Source: Verrucomicrobiales bacterium
GTDB taxonomy: Bacteria; Verrucomicrobiota; Verrucomicrobiia; Verrucomicrobiales; Akkermansiaceae
Assembly: GCA_003527555.1 (NCBI GenBank)
Contig: DPWT01000175.1
Coordinates: 1 to 21,039 of the forward strand
Direction of reading: 5' to 3'
DNA length: 21,039 nt
The position numbers and the translations under genes are program-made. The number at the start of each line of letters is the position of its first letter. The stretch's first letter is position 1. Below are positions 7,221 through 15,031 of the stretch, one piece after another. Below the pieces are notes generated by a model. The model made no database searches. It was not told the origin of the DNA and saw only the letters and a list, made by a program, of their open reading frames with translations.

Positions 7221-7724
7221 TCATACCTCTGTTCGCTTCAAAACAGTCGCTTTTGCCGGATCACTTGCTGTCAAATGAGCGATGGCGATGGCGATGGCAT
7301 CGGCGGCATCGTGCGGTGGGGTCTCAGTAAGGCCGAGTAGGGTGCGAACCATGAAGGCGACCTGTTGTTTGTCGGCGTTACCATTGCCGGTGACTACCTG
7401 CTTCACTTTTTTTGGTGAGTATTCGTAGGTCTTGAGTCCAACTTCAGCTGAAGCAATTAGTGAAGCAGCACGTGCAGCTCCCATGGTGATAGCTGTTCGA
7501 TGTGACTGAACATAAATGATGCCCTCGACCGCAGCCTCGTCAGGTGCCCATTTCTTAATCAGATTAGCTATACCAGTGTGTATGGCGGCTAGGGCTGCAG
7601 ACTGGGGAATATTTGAGGGTATGGTAATGACTCCAAAGTCGCAGACTTTTTGTCCATGGTGGTCGCCCTCCAACACAGCATAGCCTGTGTTACGAATAGC
7701 GGGGTCGATGGCGATTACTCTCAC
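7221..7724 (-). CDS. ruvC: Crossover junction endodeoxyribonuclease RuvC
   Basis: This 167-residue protein is the Holliday-junction resolvase of homologous recombination. The RNase H-like fold is clear: AIDPAIRNTGYAV with D7, a second acidic residue at E67 (AAVEGII) and PPHDAADAIAIAI with D139 and D142, the four expected metal-binding acids. MGAARAASL and NADKQQVAFMV match the family's central helices. Two departures are noted: the usual DPG is DPA, and the segment after E67 (IIYVQSHRTAI) differs from the usual VFFGKN-type loop. The start is a GTG at 7724 without a clear ribosome binding site. ruvA and ruvB are not adjacent. It lies 42 bases downstream of the helicase gene. Confidence 0.92.
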   Translation of the reverse strand: MRVIAIDPAIRNTGYAVLEGDHHGQKVCDFGVITIPSNIPQSAALAAIHTGIANLIKKWAPDEAAVEGIIYVQSHRTAITMGAARAASLIASAEVGLKTYEYSPKKVKQVVTGNGNADKQQVAFMVRTLLGLTETPPHDAADAIAIAIAHLTASDPAKATVLKRTEV

Positions 7725-7766
7725 GCCGGAACAATAACTGATTTATACTATAACAAAATCACCGTA

Positions 7767-8975
7767 TTACTTTCTTCTTCTGCGAGGTGCCGGGCGGCGC
7801 TTCTTACGGACGGACTTAGCTGGCGATGCGTCTAACAGGGCTGTGTATGTATACTCAAAGTTTTCAAGCTTGCGGCGTTCAATCTTTTTATCAACAAAGT
7901 TTTCTACGGCGGTAGCGAAATCGATTTCGTCTGCAGTAAGAATTGTAAAGGCATCGCCTTCGGATTCAGCTCGCCCAGTTCTTCCAATTCGGTGAACGTA
8001 GTCCTCTGAGTTCTCTGGCACACGGTAGTTAATGACGTGGGTGACAGTGGAGATGTCAATACCGCGGGCAGCGACGTCTGTGGCAACAAGTATGTTGTAG
8101 GTGCCATCTTTAAATCCGCCGAGAGCTTTTAATCGGTCGGACTGCTTGACGTCTGAGTGCATAGCGACCACTTCATCGTGTCCTGTCCCTTTAATTAGCC
8201 CAGTGACAGTGTCGGCTTCTTTCCGTGTGCGGGTAAAGATCATTACGGAGTGAAATTCTGTGCGCTCTAGTAGAGCCAGAAGTAGGTCATCGCGTTGATC
8301 CATGGAGACTGGGTAAAACGCATGATTGACCGTATCAGGGACGGCGGCGCGCGCAATTTCGACGGACTCCGGTTCATGTAGGCACCATTGCGCAAACCCT
8401 TGAATGGCAGGCGGCATAGTGGCTGAGAAAAAAAGCGTCTGTCGTGATGACTCATCGTTATTCCATGGGCAGAGATTGACGATTTTCCGCACGATAGGGA
8501 GGAATCCCATGTCGAGCATGCGGTCGACTTCATCAAGAATGAGGATTTTAATTTCACCAAAACGCATCGTGCCGCGGTAAAAGTGATCAATGAGGCGTCC
8601 GGGTGTGGCCACTACGATATCTGCTTTAGCCATCTGTTCATCTTGTTTCCCATAGCCCATGCCTCCGTAGATGAGAGCCACTTTGCAACCAGTATGTTTG
8701 CCGTAGTGCTCGAACTGCTCTGCGACCTGGTGAGCAAGTTCACGAGTGGGCTCCAGCACAAGAATCTGCGGTTTGCCGAGCGCATTAATTTTAGATAGAG
8801 AAGGTAGCGCAAATGCTGCGGTCTTGCCCGTGCCAGTCTGAGAGGCGCCAATTACATCTTTGCCTTCTAAGATAGAGGGGATGGCTTTCGCCTGTATGGG
8901 CGTTGGGTTCTCATAGCCGGATTCAGTTACGGCGGAAAGAACGGCATCGGAGAGTCCGAGATCGGAAAATGACAT
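7767..8975 (-). CDS. DEAD-box ATP-dependent RNA helicase (RhlE-like), DEVD motif II
   Basis: This 402-residue protein shows the full motif set of an RNA helicase: Q motif FSDLGL ... PTPIQ (3-28), motif I ASQTGTGKT (44-52), Ia PTREL (77-81), Ib TPGR, II DEVD (148-151), III SAT (184-186), IV IFTRTRKEAD, V ATDVAARGID and VI HRIGRTGRA. It ends in a basic tail (RKKRRPAPRRRRK) that probably anchors RNA. The class unwinds short duplexes in ribosome assembly or mRNA decay, often in the cold. Motif II is DEVD instead of DEAD; the catalytic acids are kept, so activity is expected. The start ATG is at 8975. The gene is divergent from the sigma factor gene, with 176 bases between. Confidence 0.95.
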   Translation of the reverse strand: MSFSDLGLSDAVLSAVTESGYENPTPIQAKAIPSILEGKDVIGASQTGTGKTAAFALPSLSKINALGKPQILVLEPTRELAHQVAEQFEHYGKHTGCKVALIYGGMGYGKQDEQMAKADIVVATPGRLIDHFYRGTMRFGEIKILILDEVDRMLDMGFLPIVRKIVNLCPWNNDESSRQTLFFSATMPPAIQGFAQWCLHEPESVEIARAAVPDTVNHAFYPVSMDQRDDLLLALLERTEFHSVMIFTRTRKEADTVTGLIKGTGHDEVVAMHSDVKQSDRLKALGGFKDGTYNILVATDVAARGIDISTVTHVINYRVPENSEDYVHRIGRTGRAESEGDAFTILTADEIDFATAVENFVDKKIERRKLENFEYTYTALLDASPAKSVRKKRRPAPRRRRK

Positions 8976-8998
8976 AACGCGAAGTAGTGCGATTGATT

Positions 8999-9035
8999 GC
9001 CTCTGTAAAGGCTAATGGGATAATTACTCAGAGGC
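8999..9035. promoter_or_regulatory. Inverted repeat in the helicase/sigma-factor divergent region
   Basis: GCCTCTG (8999-9005) and CAGAGGC (9029-9035) are perfect inverted repeats separated by 23 bases. The left arm lies 24 bases ahead of the helicase start. It could be a protein-binding site or a stem in the helicase mRNA leader; sequence alone does not decide. The rest of the 176-base region is AT-rich, with no promoter I would defend. Confidence 0.4.
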
Positions 9036-9151
9036 TGAAATACGATTAACATCGAATTTTTACTACAATCACCTGTAAATTATTGTTTTGTGTAAGCCTA
9101 GCTTTGCTTGATATTTGGCTGGAAACGAGTAATTTAACTAGGAGTTAGGAT

Positions 9152-9850
9152 TTGCTGGTGGATTGCTCACAATCATATGATATACAACAAAAGAAGATGG
9201 CTGAGAATGACAAGGAAGATAAAGAATTGCAGCAGGCATATGCGCACACGCGCAAGAGTCTGATTGCTAGGCTGGACAACTGGGAAGACCAGCGGACTTG
9301 GGATGATTTCTACAAAACTTACTGGAAACTCATTTATGCGGTTGGGTTGAAAGCGGGGCTGCGATCAGATGAGGCGTTTGACGTAGTTCAAGAAACCATC
9401 CTATCCATTGCTAAACAGAGTAAGAAAAACATGTATGATCCCGACAAGGGCTCGTTCAAATCATGGTTGATGAACATGACCCGTTGGCGTATCAACGATC
9501 AATTTCGGAAACGTAAAAAAGATACAGCCATGAATATTGGTGAATGGGATGATGAGGGTCAGAAAACATCCGTAATTGATCGTATGGAAGATCCTAACAG
9601 AGGGGCGCTTGAGCGTTTGTGGGATGTAGAGTGGAAAAAGAATCTTGCCGATGCGGCTTTGGCGCGAGTGAAATCTCAGGTGTCGCCTAAGCAATATCAG
9701 ATCTTTGATTGCTACGTTATGCGTGAATGGACTGCAACTAAAGTACAAGAACAGTTAGGTGTTAGCATGTCTCAAGTCTATCTTGCCAAGCATCGTGTAG
9801 GGAAAATCCTTAAGAAGGAATTGACAAGACTAAACGAGGATGAGGGATAG
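9152..9850 (+). CDS. ECF-type RNA polymerase sigma factor (sigma-70 family)
   Basis: This 232-residue protein carries sigma region 2 (about 52-122: FYKTYWKLIYAVGLKAGL, FDVVQETILSIAK, GSFKSWLMNMTRWRINDQFRKR) and region 4 (about 165-225: SPKQYQIFDCYVMREWTATKVQEQLG followed by a helix-turn-helix ending in HRVGKILKKE). A long linker separates them and region 3 is absent, as in ECF sigma factors. The N-terminal style (SLIARLDNWEDQRTWDDFY) is common in planctomycete and verrucomicrobial ECF groups linked to Ser/Thr kinases. The TTG at 9152 has a good AGGAG 7 bases upstream (9140-9144); ATG 9197 is the alternative and removes 15 residues. Its end overlaps the kinase gene by 11 bases. No anti-sigma gene is present. 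Confidence 0.93.
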   Translation: MLVDCSQSYDIQQKKMAENDKEDKELQQAYAHTRKSLIARLDNWEDQRTWDDFYKTYWKLIYAVGLKAGLRSDEAFDVVQETILSIAKQSKKNMYDPDKGSFKSWLMNMTRWRINDQFRKRKKDTAMNIGEWDDEGQKTSVIDRMEDPNRGALERLWDVEWKKNLADAALARVKSQVSPKQYQIFDCYVMREWTATKVQEQLGVSMSQVYLAKHRVGKILKKELTRLNEDEG

Positions 9851-12458
9851 GGAACGGTTAGAGCCGGTCATTCCGGATCATGAGGTGCTCCGCAAAGTTG
9901 GGGGCGGTTCTTATGGTGAGGTTTGGCTTGCGCAGGGAGTAACTGGTGCGATGCGCGCAGTGAAAGTAGTACGCCGCGAAGATTTTGAAGATGAACGTGG
10001 GTTTGAGAGAGAATTTGAAGGTATACTAAAGTATGAGCCGATTTCTCGTAGTCATCCAGGTTTGGTGAACATTCTTCATGTTGGTCGAAGCCTCAAGGGA
10101 GATAAGAATGAGTTTTATTACTATGTCATGGAGCTCGGTGAGGATATTAACTCAGGGCGTGAGATAAATGCTGTGGAGTATGAGCCGCGGAATTTAAGGA
10201 CTGATTTAAAAAAAGCGGCCGGGAATCCCATTGATCCTGATGTAGTAATTGATGTTGGGCTTTGCCTTGCTGAAGCATTGGTACATCTTCACGCTAAGGG
10301 GTTGGCGCATAGGGACATCAAACCGTCTAATATTATTTTTGTAGATGGTAAGGCAAAGTTGGCTGATATCGGTTTGGTTGCGACGCGTGGACAACGTACT
10401 TTTGTGGGTACGGAGGGTTTTGTTCCACCCGAGGGTCCTGGATCAGCGCAAGCTGACGTCTACGGCCTAGGCAAGGTGCTTTACGAGATGGCAACGGGAA
10501 TGGATCGTCTGCAATTTCCTGAACTTCCAGATGAGTTTCCTGAGAATAGTAGTGTGAAGCGTTGGATGGCTCTCAATCAGGTGATTTGTGATATTTGTGA
10601 ACCCCGCGTATCTAAGCGCAACATCAAGACTGCAGACGCGCTTGCTGAGGCATTGGTTAGAATACAGCGAGGCAAAAGATTGAAGCGCCGCTTGCATGGT
10701 AGGGCGTTCTCGTTGATTCCTTTGGCGGCATGTCTGATGTTGGTAACTTGGTTGTTTCGTGAAGAAATTCCGTGGCCAGTGAAGGCTCCTGATCCGGTTG
10801 CCGCAGGACAGTTAACTCCTCCCGAGGTTAAATACGGGTACGTTAAAGTTATAAGTGAGCCTGAAGGTGCAGAAGTTTATGATGGGGAGGGTGATTTTAT
10901 GAGTATCACTCCCATGAAAATTGTTCGCATGCGAGCAGGGCAACAGTTCGAGTTTGAGTTTAAGCTAGAGGGTTATCGAACAGAGCGTGAGGAAGGTATT
11001 ATCGTTGCTGATCAAACCCAAGTTGTTGAAAAAATCATGTCAATCTATGCACCTCCAGTGGCAGGACAAGAGTGGGTAGACAATTTTGGTCTTCCTTACT
11101 TACCGGTAGACGAATATCACGTCAGCTCAGGTTTTGTTCGTGCCTATCAATGGCGCAGATTTACAAAGGCAACTCAGAGTGAAAGAGAGTATGAGACGAT
11201 TAAGCATAGTGAGAGCGGTGTGAACAGAAGTATTGTTCTTGTTAGTCAGAAAGATGCACAGGCATATTGTGAGTGGCAGACAAAGCAGGCTTCTACTGAG
11301 GGATATCTGAACGATGCACAATATATATCGCCGAGGCTGAATTTAGGTTTTAACAGCCGCGAAATGTCAAATAAGGCCAAGGCAAAAAAATTATTACCTT
11401 TTCATTGTGTAGTAAAAAATATTGCGTTTGCTCATGTGGTTATCCGAAGCAACCCGCCCGGATCTTCAATTTTTATAAATGATGAATACCGGGGCACTGC
11501 GCCACTTACGCTCACACGATTGAAGCCAGGTGAATTTCAGGTTAGACTCGAGCTGGATGGTTTTAGGCATTATATCACTACGGTGAAACTCAATGAGATG
11601 GATCGGAAGGAGGTTAATGCGCGCCACATAGCTAACAATAGTGTGGTCTATGGTCGGCCTTGGAAAAACGGTTTGGGTATGAGTTTTGTGCCATTCGGTG
11701 AAGATCTAATGGTATCTATTTGGGAGACGCGCATAGCTGATTATCAAGAGTATACTGAAGAGGCGAAGATTGAAAAGTTGCCATTTTCTGGCTTTGCTCA
11801 AGGGCCAGACCACCCGGTGGTTCAGGTATCACGGGATGACGCTGAAGGTTTTTGCAAATGGTTAACTGAGAGAGAGCGTAAAGGAGAGCGTATACCAGCT
11901 GATGCAATTTATCGCCTTCCTACTGACGAAGAGTGGAGTGTGTTAGTTGGTATTGAAGAAAACCCTGAGGATTCACCTGCTATGCGTGAGTTTCGTCCAG
12001 AGCGCATATTTCCGTGGGGTACAGAATGGCCGCCTCAAGAGGCACCTGCCAAAGTAGGAAACATTGCTGATCAAGTCGCTGCACAGGCGACAGATGTCAA
12101 GCAGTCGCAAACTCTACTTAACTATAATGACGGATATGAAAAAACATCACCTGTTGGTTCATTTAAGCCCAATAATTTGGGTTTGTTTGATTTGACTGGA
12201 AATGCGCAGGAATGGGTCTCCGATGATTACAAGAAAGAGGGAGAATATGGTGTGCTGCGTGGTGGCGGCTGGAACAGCTACCTAGATAAAGATTTATTTG
12301 CAGCCGCACGTAATGCGGTACGTGCAAGTAAAAGAAGCAATCTTTATGGTTTTCGCGTGGTTCTTGCCAAAGAGATGAAAGTTCCAGACTCCCCAATAGA
12401 TGGAGAGCTCCAGCTAGATTCTAACAAAAAACCCGAAAACAACGAAAATTCACCATGA
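9840..12458 (+). CDS. Transmembrane Ser/Thr protein kinase with PEGA and FGE-like (formylglycine enzyme family) sensor domains
   Basis: This is an 872-residue receptor-like kinase. Residues 14-280 form a Hanks-type kinase domain: G-loop GGGSYGEV (21-28), lysine K42 in AVKVV, catalytic loop HRDIKPSN (157-164), metal motif DIG (176-178, normally DFG) and GTEGFVPPEG (190-199) in place of the APE segment. One membrane helix follows at about 287-305, placing the rest outside the cytoplasm. That part reads PEGA (about 332-400), a short FGE/SUMF1-like fragment (about 405-515), PEGA (about 531-597) and a fuller FGE domain (about 602-843: ending LRGGGWNS, AARNAVR, YGFRVV). The FGE active-site cysteines are absent, so it probably binds rather than modifies. 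The gene overlaps the sigma gene by 11 bases and osmC by 4, implying translational coupling. Kinase-controlled ECF sigma factors are known (PknT/EcfP in Vibrio parahaemolyticus). Control of this sigma factor is an inference. Confidence 0.92.
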   Translation: MRDRERLEPVIPDHEVLRKVGGGSYGEVWLAQGVTGAMRAVKVVRREDFEDERGFEREFEGILKYEPISRSHPGLVNILHVGRSLKGDKNEFYYYVMELGEDINSGREINAVEYEPRNLRTDLKKAAGNPIDPDVVIDVGLCLAEALVHLHAKGLAHRDIKPSNIIFVDGKAKLADIGLVATRGQRTFVGTEGFVPPEGPGSAQADVYGLGKVLYEMATGMDRLQFPELPDEFPENSSVKRWMALNQVICDICEPRVSKRNIKTADALAEALVRIQRGKRLKRRLHGRAFSLIPLAACLMLVTWLFREEIPWPVKAPDPVAAGQLTPPEVKYGYVKVISEPEGAEVYDGEGDFMSITPMKIVRMRAGQQFEFEFKLEGYRTEREEGIIVADQTQVVEKIMSIYAPPVAGQEWVDNFGLPYLPVDEYHVSSGFVRAYQWRRFTKATQSEREYETIKHSESGVNRSIVLVSQKDAQAYCEWQTKQASTEGYLNDAQYISPRLNLGFNSREMSNKAKAKKLLPFHCVVKNIAFAHVVIRSNPPGSSIFINDEYRGTAPLTLTRLKPGEFQVRLELDGFRHYITTVKLNEMDRKEVNARHIANNSVVYGRPWKNGLGMSFVPFGEDLMVSIWETRIADYQEYTEEAKIEKLPFSGFAQGPDHPVVQVSRDDAEGFCKWLTERERKGERIPADAIYRLPTDEEWSVLVGIEENPEDSPAMREFRPERIFPWGTEWPPQEAPAKVGNIADQVAAQATDVKQSQTLLNYNDGYEKTSPVGSFKPNNLGLFDLTGNAQEWVSDDYKKEGEYGVLRGGGWNSYLDKDLFAAARNAVRASKRSNLYGFRVVLAKEMKVPDSPIDGELQLDSNKKPENNENSP

Positions 12459-12871
12459 TTGAAATTACGACTGAATACCAAGGGCACTTGCGTTGCAAGA
12501 ACACTCACGGGCCATCTTTAAATATTTGTGAGACAGATGCACCGGTTGATAACAATGGACGAGGCGAATCTTTTTCTCCTACAGACCTTGTAGCGACAGC
12601 GCTGGCTAGCTGCATGGCAACTATTATGGGTATTGTAGCAGCTCAAAATGGAATTGATTTGTTAGGGATGACGATCACTGTAAATAAACACATGTCAGAG
12701 AACTTGCCACGTCGTATTTCAAAATTAGATGTGAAGATTGAGGTGCCGCTCGTTGAGAGTCATCCGCAACGAGAGTTGTTGGAGAGTTCGGCTATATCTT
12801 GCCCAGTTTACCATAGCTTGAATCCAGAAATTGAGGTGTCGATCGTTTGGTGCTGGCAAACTACGAGTTAA
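12455..12871 (+). CDS. OsmC/Ohr-family protein
   Basis: This 138-residue protein has the OsmC fold: ESFSPTDLVATALASCMATIMGIVAAQNG with the first redox cysteine at 53, a beta strand with NLPRRISKLDVKIEV, and the second cysteine at 116 in AISCPVYHSL. The Cys pair is that of thiol peroxidases that reduce organic hydroperoxides using dithiol donors. Many short OsmC proteins of this subgroup (YhfA-like) have no tested substrate, so peroxidase activity is likely but not certain. Its ATG overlaps the kinase stop in ATGA (12455-12458), so it belongs to the sigma-kinase operon. It converges on the glycosyltransferase gene, with only 7 bases between. Confidence 0.9.
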   Translation: MIEITTEYQGHLRCKNTHGPSLNICETDAPVDNNGRGESFSPTDLVATALASCMATIMGIVAAQNGIDLLGMTITVNKHMSENLPRRISKLDVKIEVPLVESHPQRELLESSAISCPVYHSLNPEIEVSIVWCWQTTS

Positions 12872-12878
12872 AAAATAC

Positions 12879-13979
12879 TCAACAAGCAATCCAGAAGTCC
12901 ACACCTTCTTTTCTGTTGGATGCTAGTAGGTCTGCTCGGATTACATCGCGAGCCCCTCGGGTGCCCACATAGCTGACTATTACAGCTTGCTCTGCAGGAG
13001 GAAGATTAGTGGGTGAGACAACCTGTCGACCATGAAGGCTTTGCCCGATTTTACGTGGATCAATATCAATAAATCCTGATGCCTTATTCCATGAATGTTC
13101 TAGTGGTTCAGCACATTTTCTAGCGGGGCGTCCTGCGCCCCATATCCATAGTTCTTTATTACCGCAACCTGATGCGATGATTGCATTTGCTAGGTAAGGG
13201 GCCTTTATGTGGTGAAACGCCATTGGGTTATATCGCGGATCATTTCTGGAGAGCCGAGTAGCTGGGTCGTACCACTTGTGGAGCAATTTGTTTACTTTAC
13301 CTATTTTTACGCCAGCATTTATCCAGCGCAGAATCATTTCATAATCTTCGGGGAAATCACCATCGCGATAACCTCCAAGATTTGTAACTAGTTCCCGACG
13401 ATACATCAGCGTGGGATGGGGGAAAGGAAGATCAATAAAACGGTTCAGTGCAATTTCATCTGAGGTTATGTGGCGATTAGTCCAAGCAACATGATGTGCA
13501 TATCCTTTTGAGCTAGATGCGTTTCCCGCGAATTCTGCCAGGCATGTAACCGCTGAAAGGTGTGTGCTTTTTTCTAATAACTTAAGCTGTGTCTCTAGTC
13601 GTGTAGGGAGAGAAACATCATCTGAATCCATGCGCGCAATAACATCAGCTTTGGCTAGAGAAAACCCATAGTTTGATGCCGATACTACTCCTCCATGAGG
13701 TGTGCGCATGAAGCGTATACGCAAATCGTTTTTTGCAATTGATGCTACGATTTCTGCGCTGCTATCAGTAGAGCCATCATCGACTACAATCAGTTCCCAG
13801 CTGGTTATCGATTGTGTTTGGATACTTTCTATGGCCCGCCTTACCGTATGTGCCGAATTGAAGCAGGGCATAACGACAGAAATTGCAGGTGATGATTGCT
13901 GAATGATAATCGATGCTACTCGTATTAGCTGTTTAGTGAATACAAAAAAGTTGATTGGATTGAGGCGGGTCGATAACAA
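12879..13979 (-). CDS. Family 2 glycosyltransferase with C-terminal Rossmann-like domain
   Basis: This 366-residue protein carries a GT-A family 2 domain at about residues 32-240: ISVVMPCFNSAHTV, ELIVVDDGS (DDGS at 67-70, nucleotide contact), ARMDSDD (DSDD at 118-121, metal site), and FPEDYEMILRW (ED-x catalytic region). The C-terminal part (about 274-366) opens with ELWIWGAGRPARK, a Gly-rich turn like a dinucleotide fold, and continues FIDIDPRKIG and VIVSYVGTRGARDVI. It probably adds sugar to an envelope polysaccharide or lipid; donor and acceptor are unknown. The only usable start is a TTG at 13979, with no good ribosome binding site. The first 30 residues may be untranslated if a non-standard start is used. 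It stands alone, divergent from the next gene. Confidence 0.85.
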   Translation of the reverse strand: MLSTRLNPINFFVFTKQLIRVASIIIQQSSPAISVVMPCFNSAHTVRRAIESIQTQSITSWELIVVDDGSTDSSAEIVASIAKNDLRIRFMRTPHGGVVSASNYGFSLAKADVIARMDSDDVSLPTRLETQLKLLEKSTHLSAVTCLAEFAGNASSSKGYAHHVAWTNRHITSDEIALNRFIDLPFPHPTLMYRRELVTNLGGYRDGDFPEDYEMILRWINAGVKIGKVNKLLHKWYDPATRLSRNDPRYNPMAFHHIKAPYLANAIIASGCGNKELWIWGAGRPARKCAEPLEHSWNKASGFIDIDPRKIGQSLHGRQVVSPTNLPPAEQAVIVSYVGTRGARDVIRADLLASNRKEGVDFWIAC

Positions 13980-14015
13980 ATAAATATTAATTTGTTGTTT
14001 TAGGAGTGATTGATC

Positions 14016-14027
14016 ATACCGCGGTAT
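14016..14027. promoter_or_regulatory. 12-base perfect palindrome in a divergent control region
   Basis: ATACCGCGGTAT is a perfect palindrome midway between the divergent glycosyltransferase (start 13979) and IMPase-family (start about 14147) genes. Its size and place fit a dimeric repressor or activator site. No regulator is identified. Confidence 0.4.
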
Positions 14028-14146
14028 TTTCAGTTCACCCTAATTATTAGTTATATGAGTATTACGAGCTCACTGTACCGATAGGATGCTTATGATTAAT
14101 CTGATTCGGCGTTGTGTGTTTTTATTTTTCGAGCACAATTACGCCT

Positions 14147-14956
14147 GTGAATACGTCATTTGAAGTTACCCTAGATCAGGTCGTTCATCTTGCTCGTGAA
14201 GTTGGCGAGTTTCAGCTGCAACATTTCAGGAAAATGCCCAGTGGGTCCGATGTTATGAAGGCTGTGCGCGAGACAGTGTCGTTTATTGATGTAGAATCAG
14301 AGAGAATTCTCCACCAAGGACTCATGCCGTTGATCGATGGCGCTGGATTCTTTGGGGAGGAAACAGGCAAGTCCGGATCGCAAGATCTCGTTTGGATTGT
14401 TGATCCATTAGATGGCACCACAAACTTCCTCAGTGGGCTAGATCATTTTTGTGTATCTGTTGCTCTGGTTGAAAAGGGAGAACCCGTTTTGGGTGTCGTT
14501 TATAAACCCTTTAGCGATGAAGTCTACTCGTCTGTTAGAGGGGGAGGTGTTCTGTATAATGGTGAGCCTGTTGCGCCTGCCCTACCAGACGCGGCTGCCT
14601 CCGATGCTATCTTTATGACTGGGTTTCCGTATCGCTCTCCCGATGTTGCCGATCAGTTTTTTTCAGCTGCGGCAGAAATTCTCACACTTGGCCGTGGTAT
14701 CCGGCGCTCTGGGAGTGCTGCTCTTGATGTTGCGAACCTTTCTCTCGGATGGCTTCAAGGGTTTTGGGAAACGGATTTGCAGCCGTATGATGTAGCTGCT
14801 GGTATCCTTATGCTTAAAGAGAATGGTATTGTCATCACTAATGGAAAAGGTGAACCTTACGACATGCTGTCAGATCGTTTGATGGTTGCGGCTTTACCTA
14901 ATGTGCATCCAGCACTGCTATATGCAGTTCAGCGTGCATATTCTGGCATTATTTAA
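14147..14956 (+). CDS. Inositol-monophosphatase-family phosphatase
   Basis: This is a 269-residue protein if GTG 14147 is the start; the frame also allows GTG 14114, which adds 11 non-conserved residues. Neither has a good ribosome binding site. The metal-dependent phosphatase motifs are complete: GEETG (70-74), WIVDPLDGTTNF (83-94, with D86 and D89) and WETDLQPYDVAAG (207-219, with D215). The family removes phosphate from inositol-1-phosphate, and other members act on PAP/PAPS (CysQ), fructose-1,6-bisphosphate or histidinol phosphate, so the substrate is open. It is followed by a strong terminator, so it is probably the end of its transcript. Confidence 0.9.
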   Translation: MNTSFEVTLDQVVHLAREVGEFQLQHFRKMPSGSDVMKAVRETVSFIDVESERILHQGLMPLIDGAGFFGEETGKSGSQDLVWIVDPLDGTTNFLSGLDHFCVSVALVEKGEPVLGVVYKPFSDEVYSSVRGGGVLYNGEPVAPALPDAAASDAIFMTGFPYRSPDVADQFFSAAAEILTLGRGIRRSGSAALDVANLSLGWLQGFWETDLQPYDVAAGILMLKENGIVITNGKGEPYDMLSDRLMVAALPNVHPALLYAVQRAYSGII

Positions 14957-14957
14957 A

Positions 14958-14989
14958 ATGGCAGACTGTTTGAACAGTCGTCATTTTTT
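14958..14989 (+). terminator. Rho-independent terminator after the IMPase-family gene
   Basis: ATGGC-A-GACTGTT (14958-14970) pairs with AACAGTC-GTCAT (14973-14984), giving about 12 bp with one bulged A and one wobble. A run of six T follows (14984-14989). It begins two bases after the stop codon. Confidence 0.8.
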
Positions 14990-14999
14990 CATCTATAAT
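14970..14999 (+). promoter_or_regulatory. Sigma-70-type promoter for the small RHH-like gene
   Basis: A perfect TATAAT (14994-14999) is preceded, after 18 bases, by TTGAAC (14970-14975, four of six consensus bases). Transcription would start near 15006, about 25 bases before the ATG at 15032. The -35 box lies within the hairpin of the preceding terminator. Confidence 0.6.
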
Positions 15000-15031
15000 T
15001 CATTATATTTTCATCATGCGAGGTTAGGGTT

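Noticed and set aside
7725..7766. AT-rich gap between the helicase and ruvC with TATAAA-like words
   Set aside because: No matching -35 element at good spacing; too weak to call a promoter.
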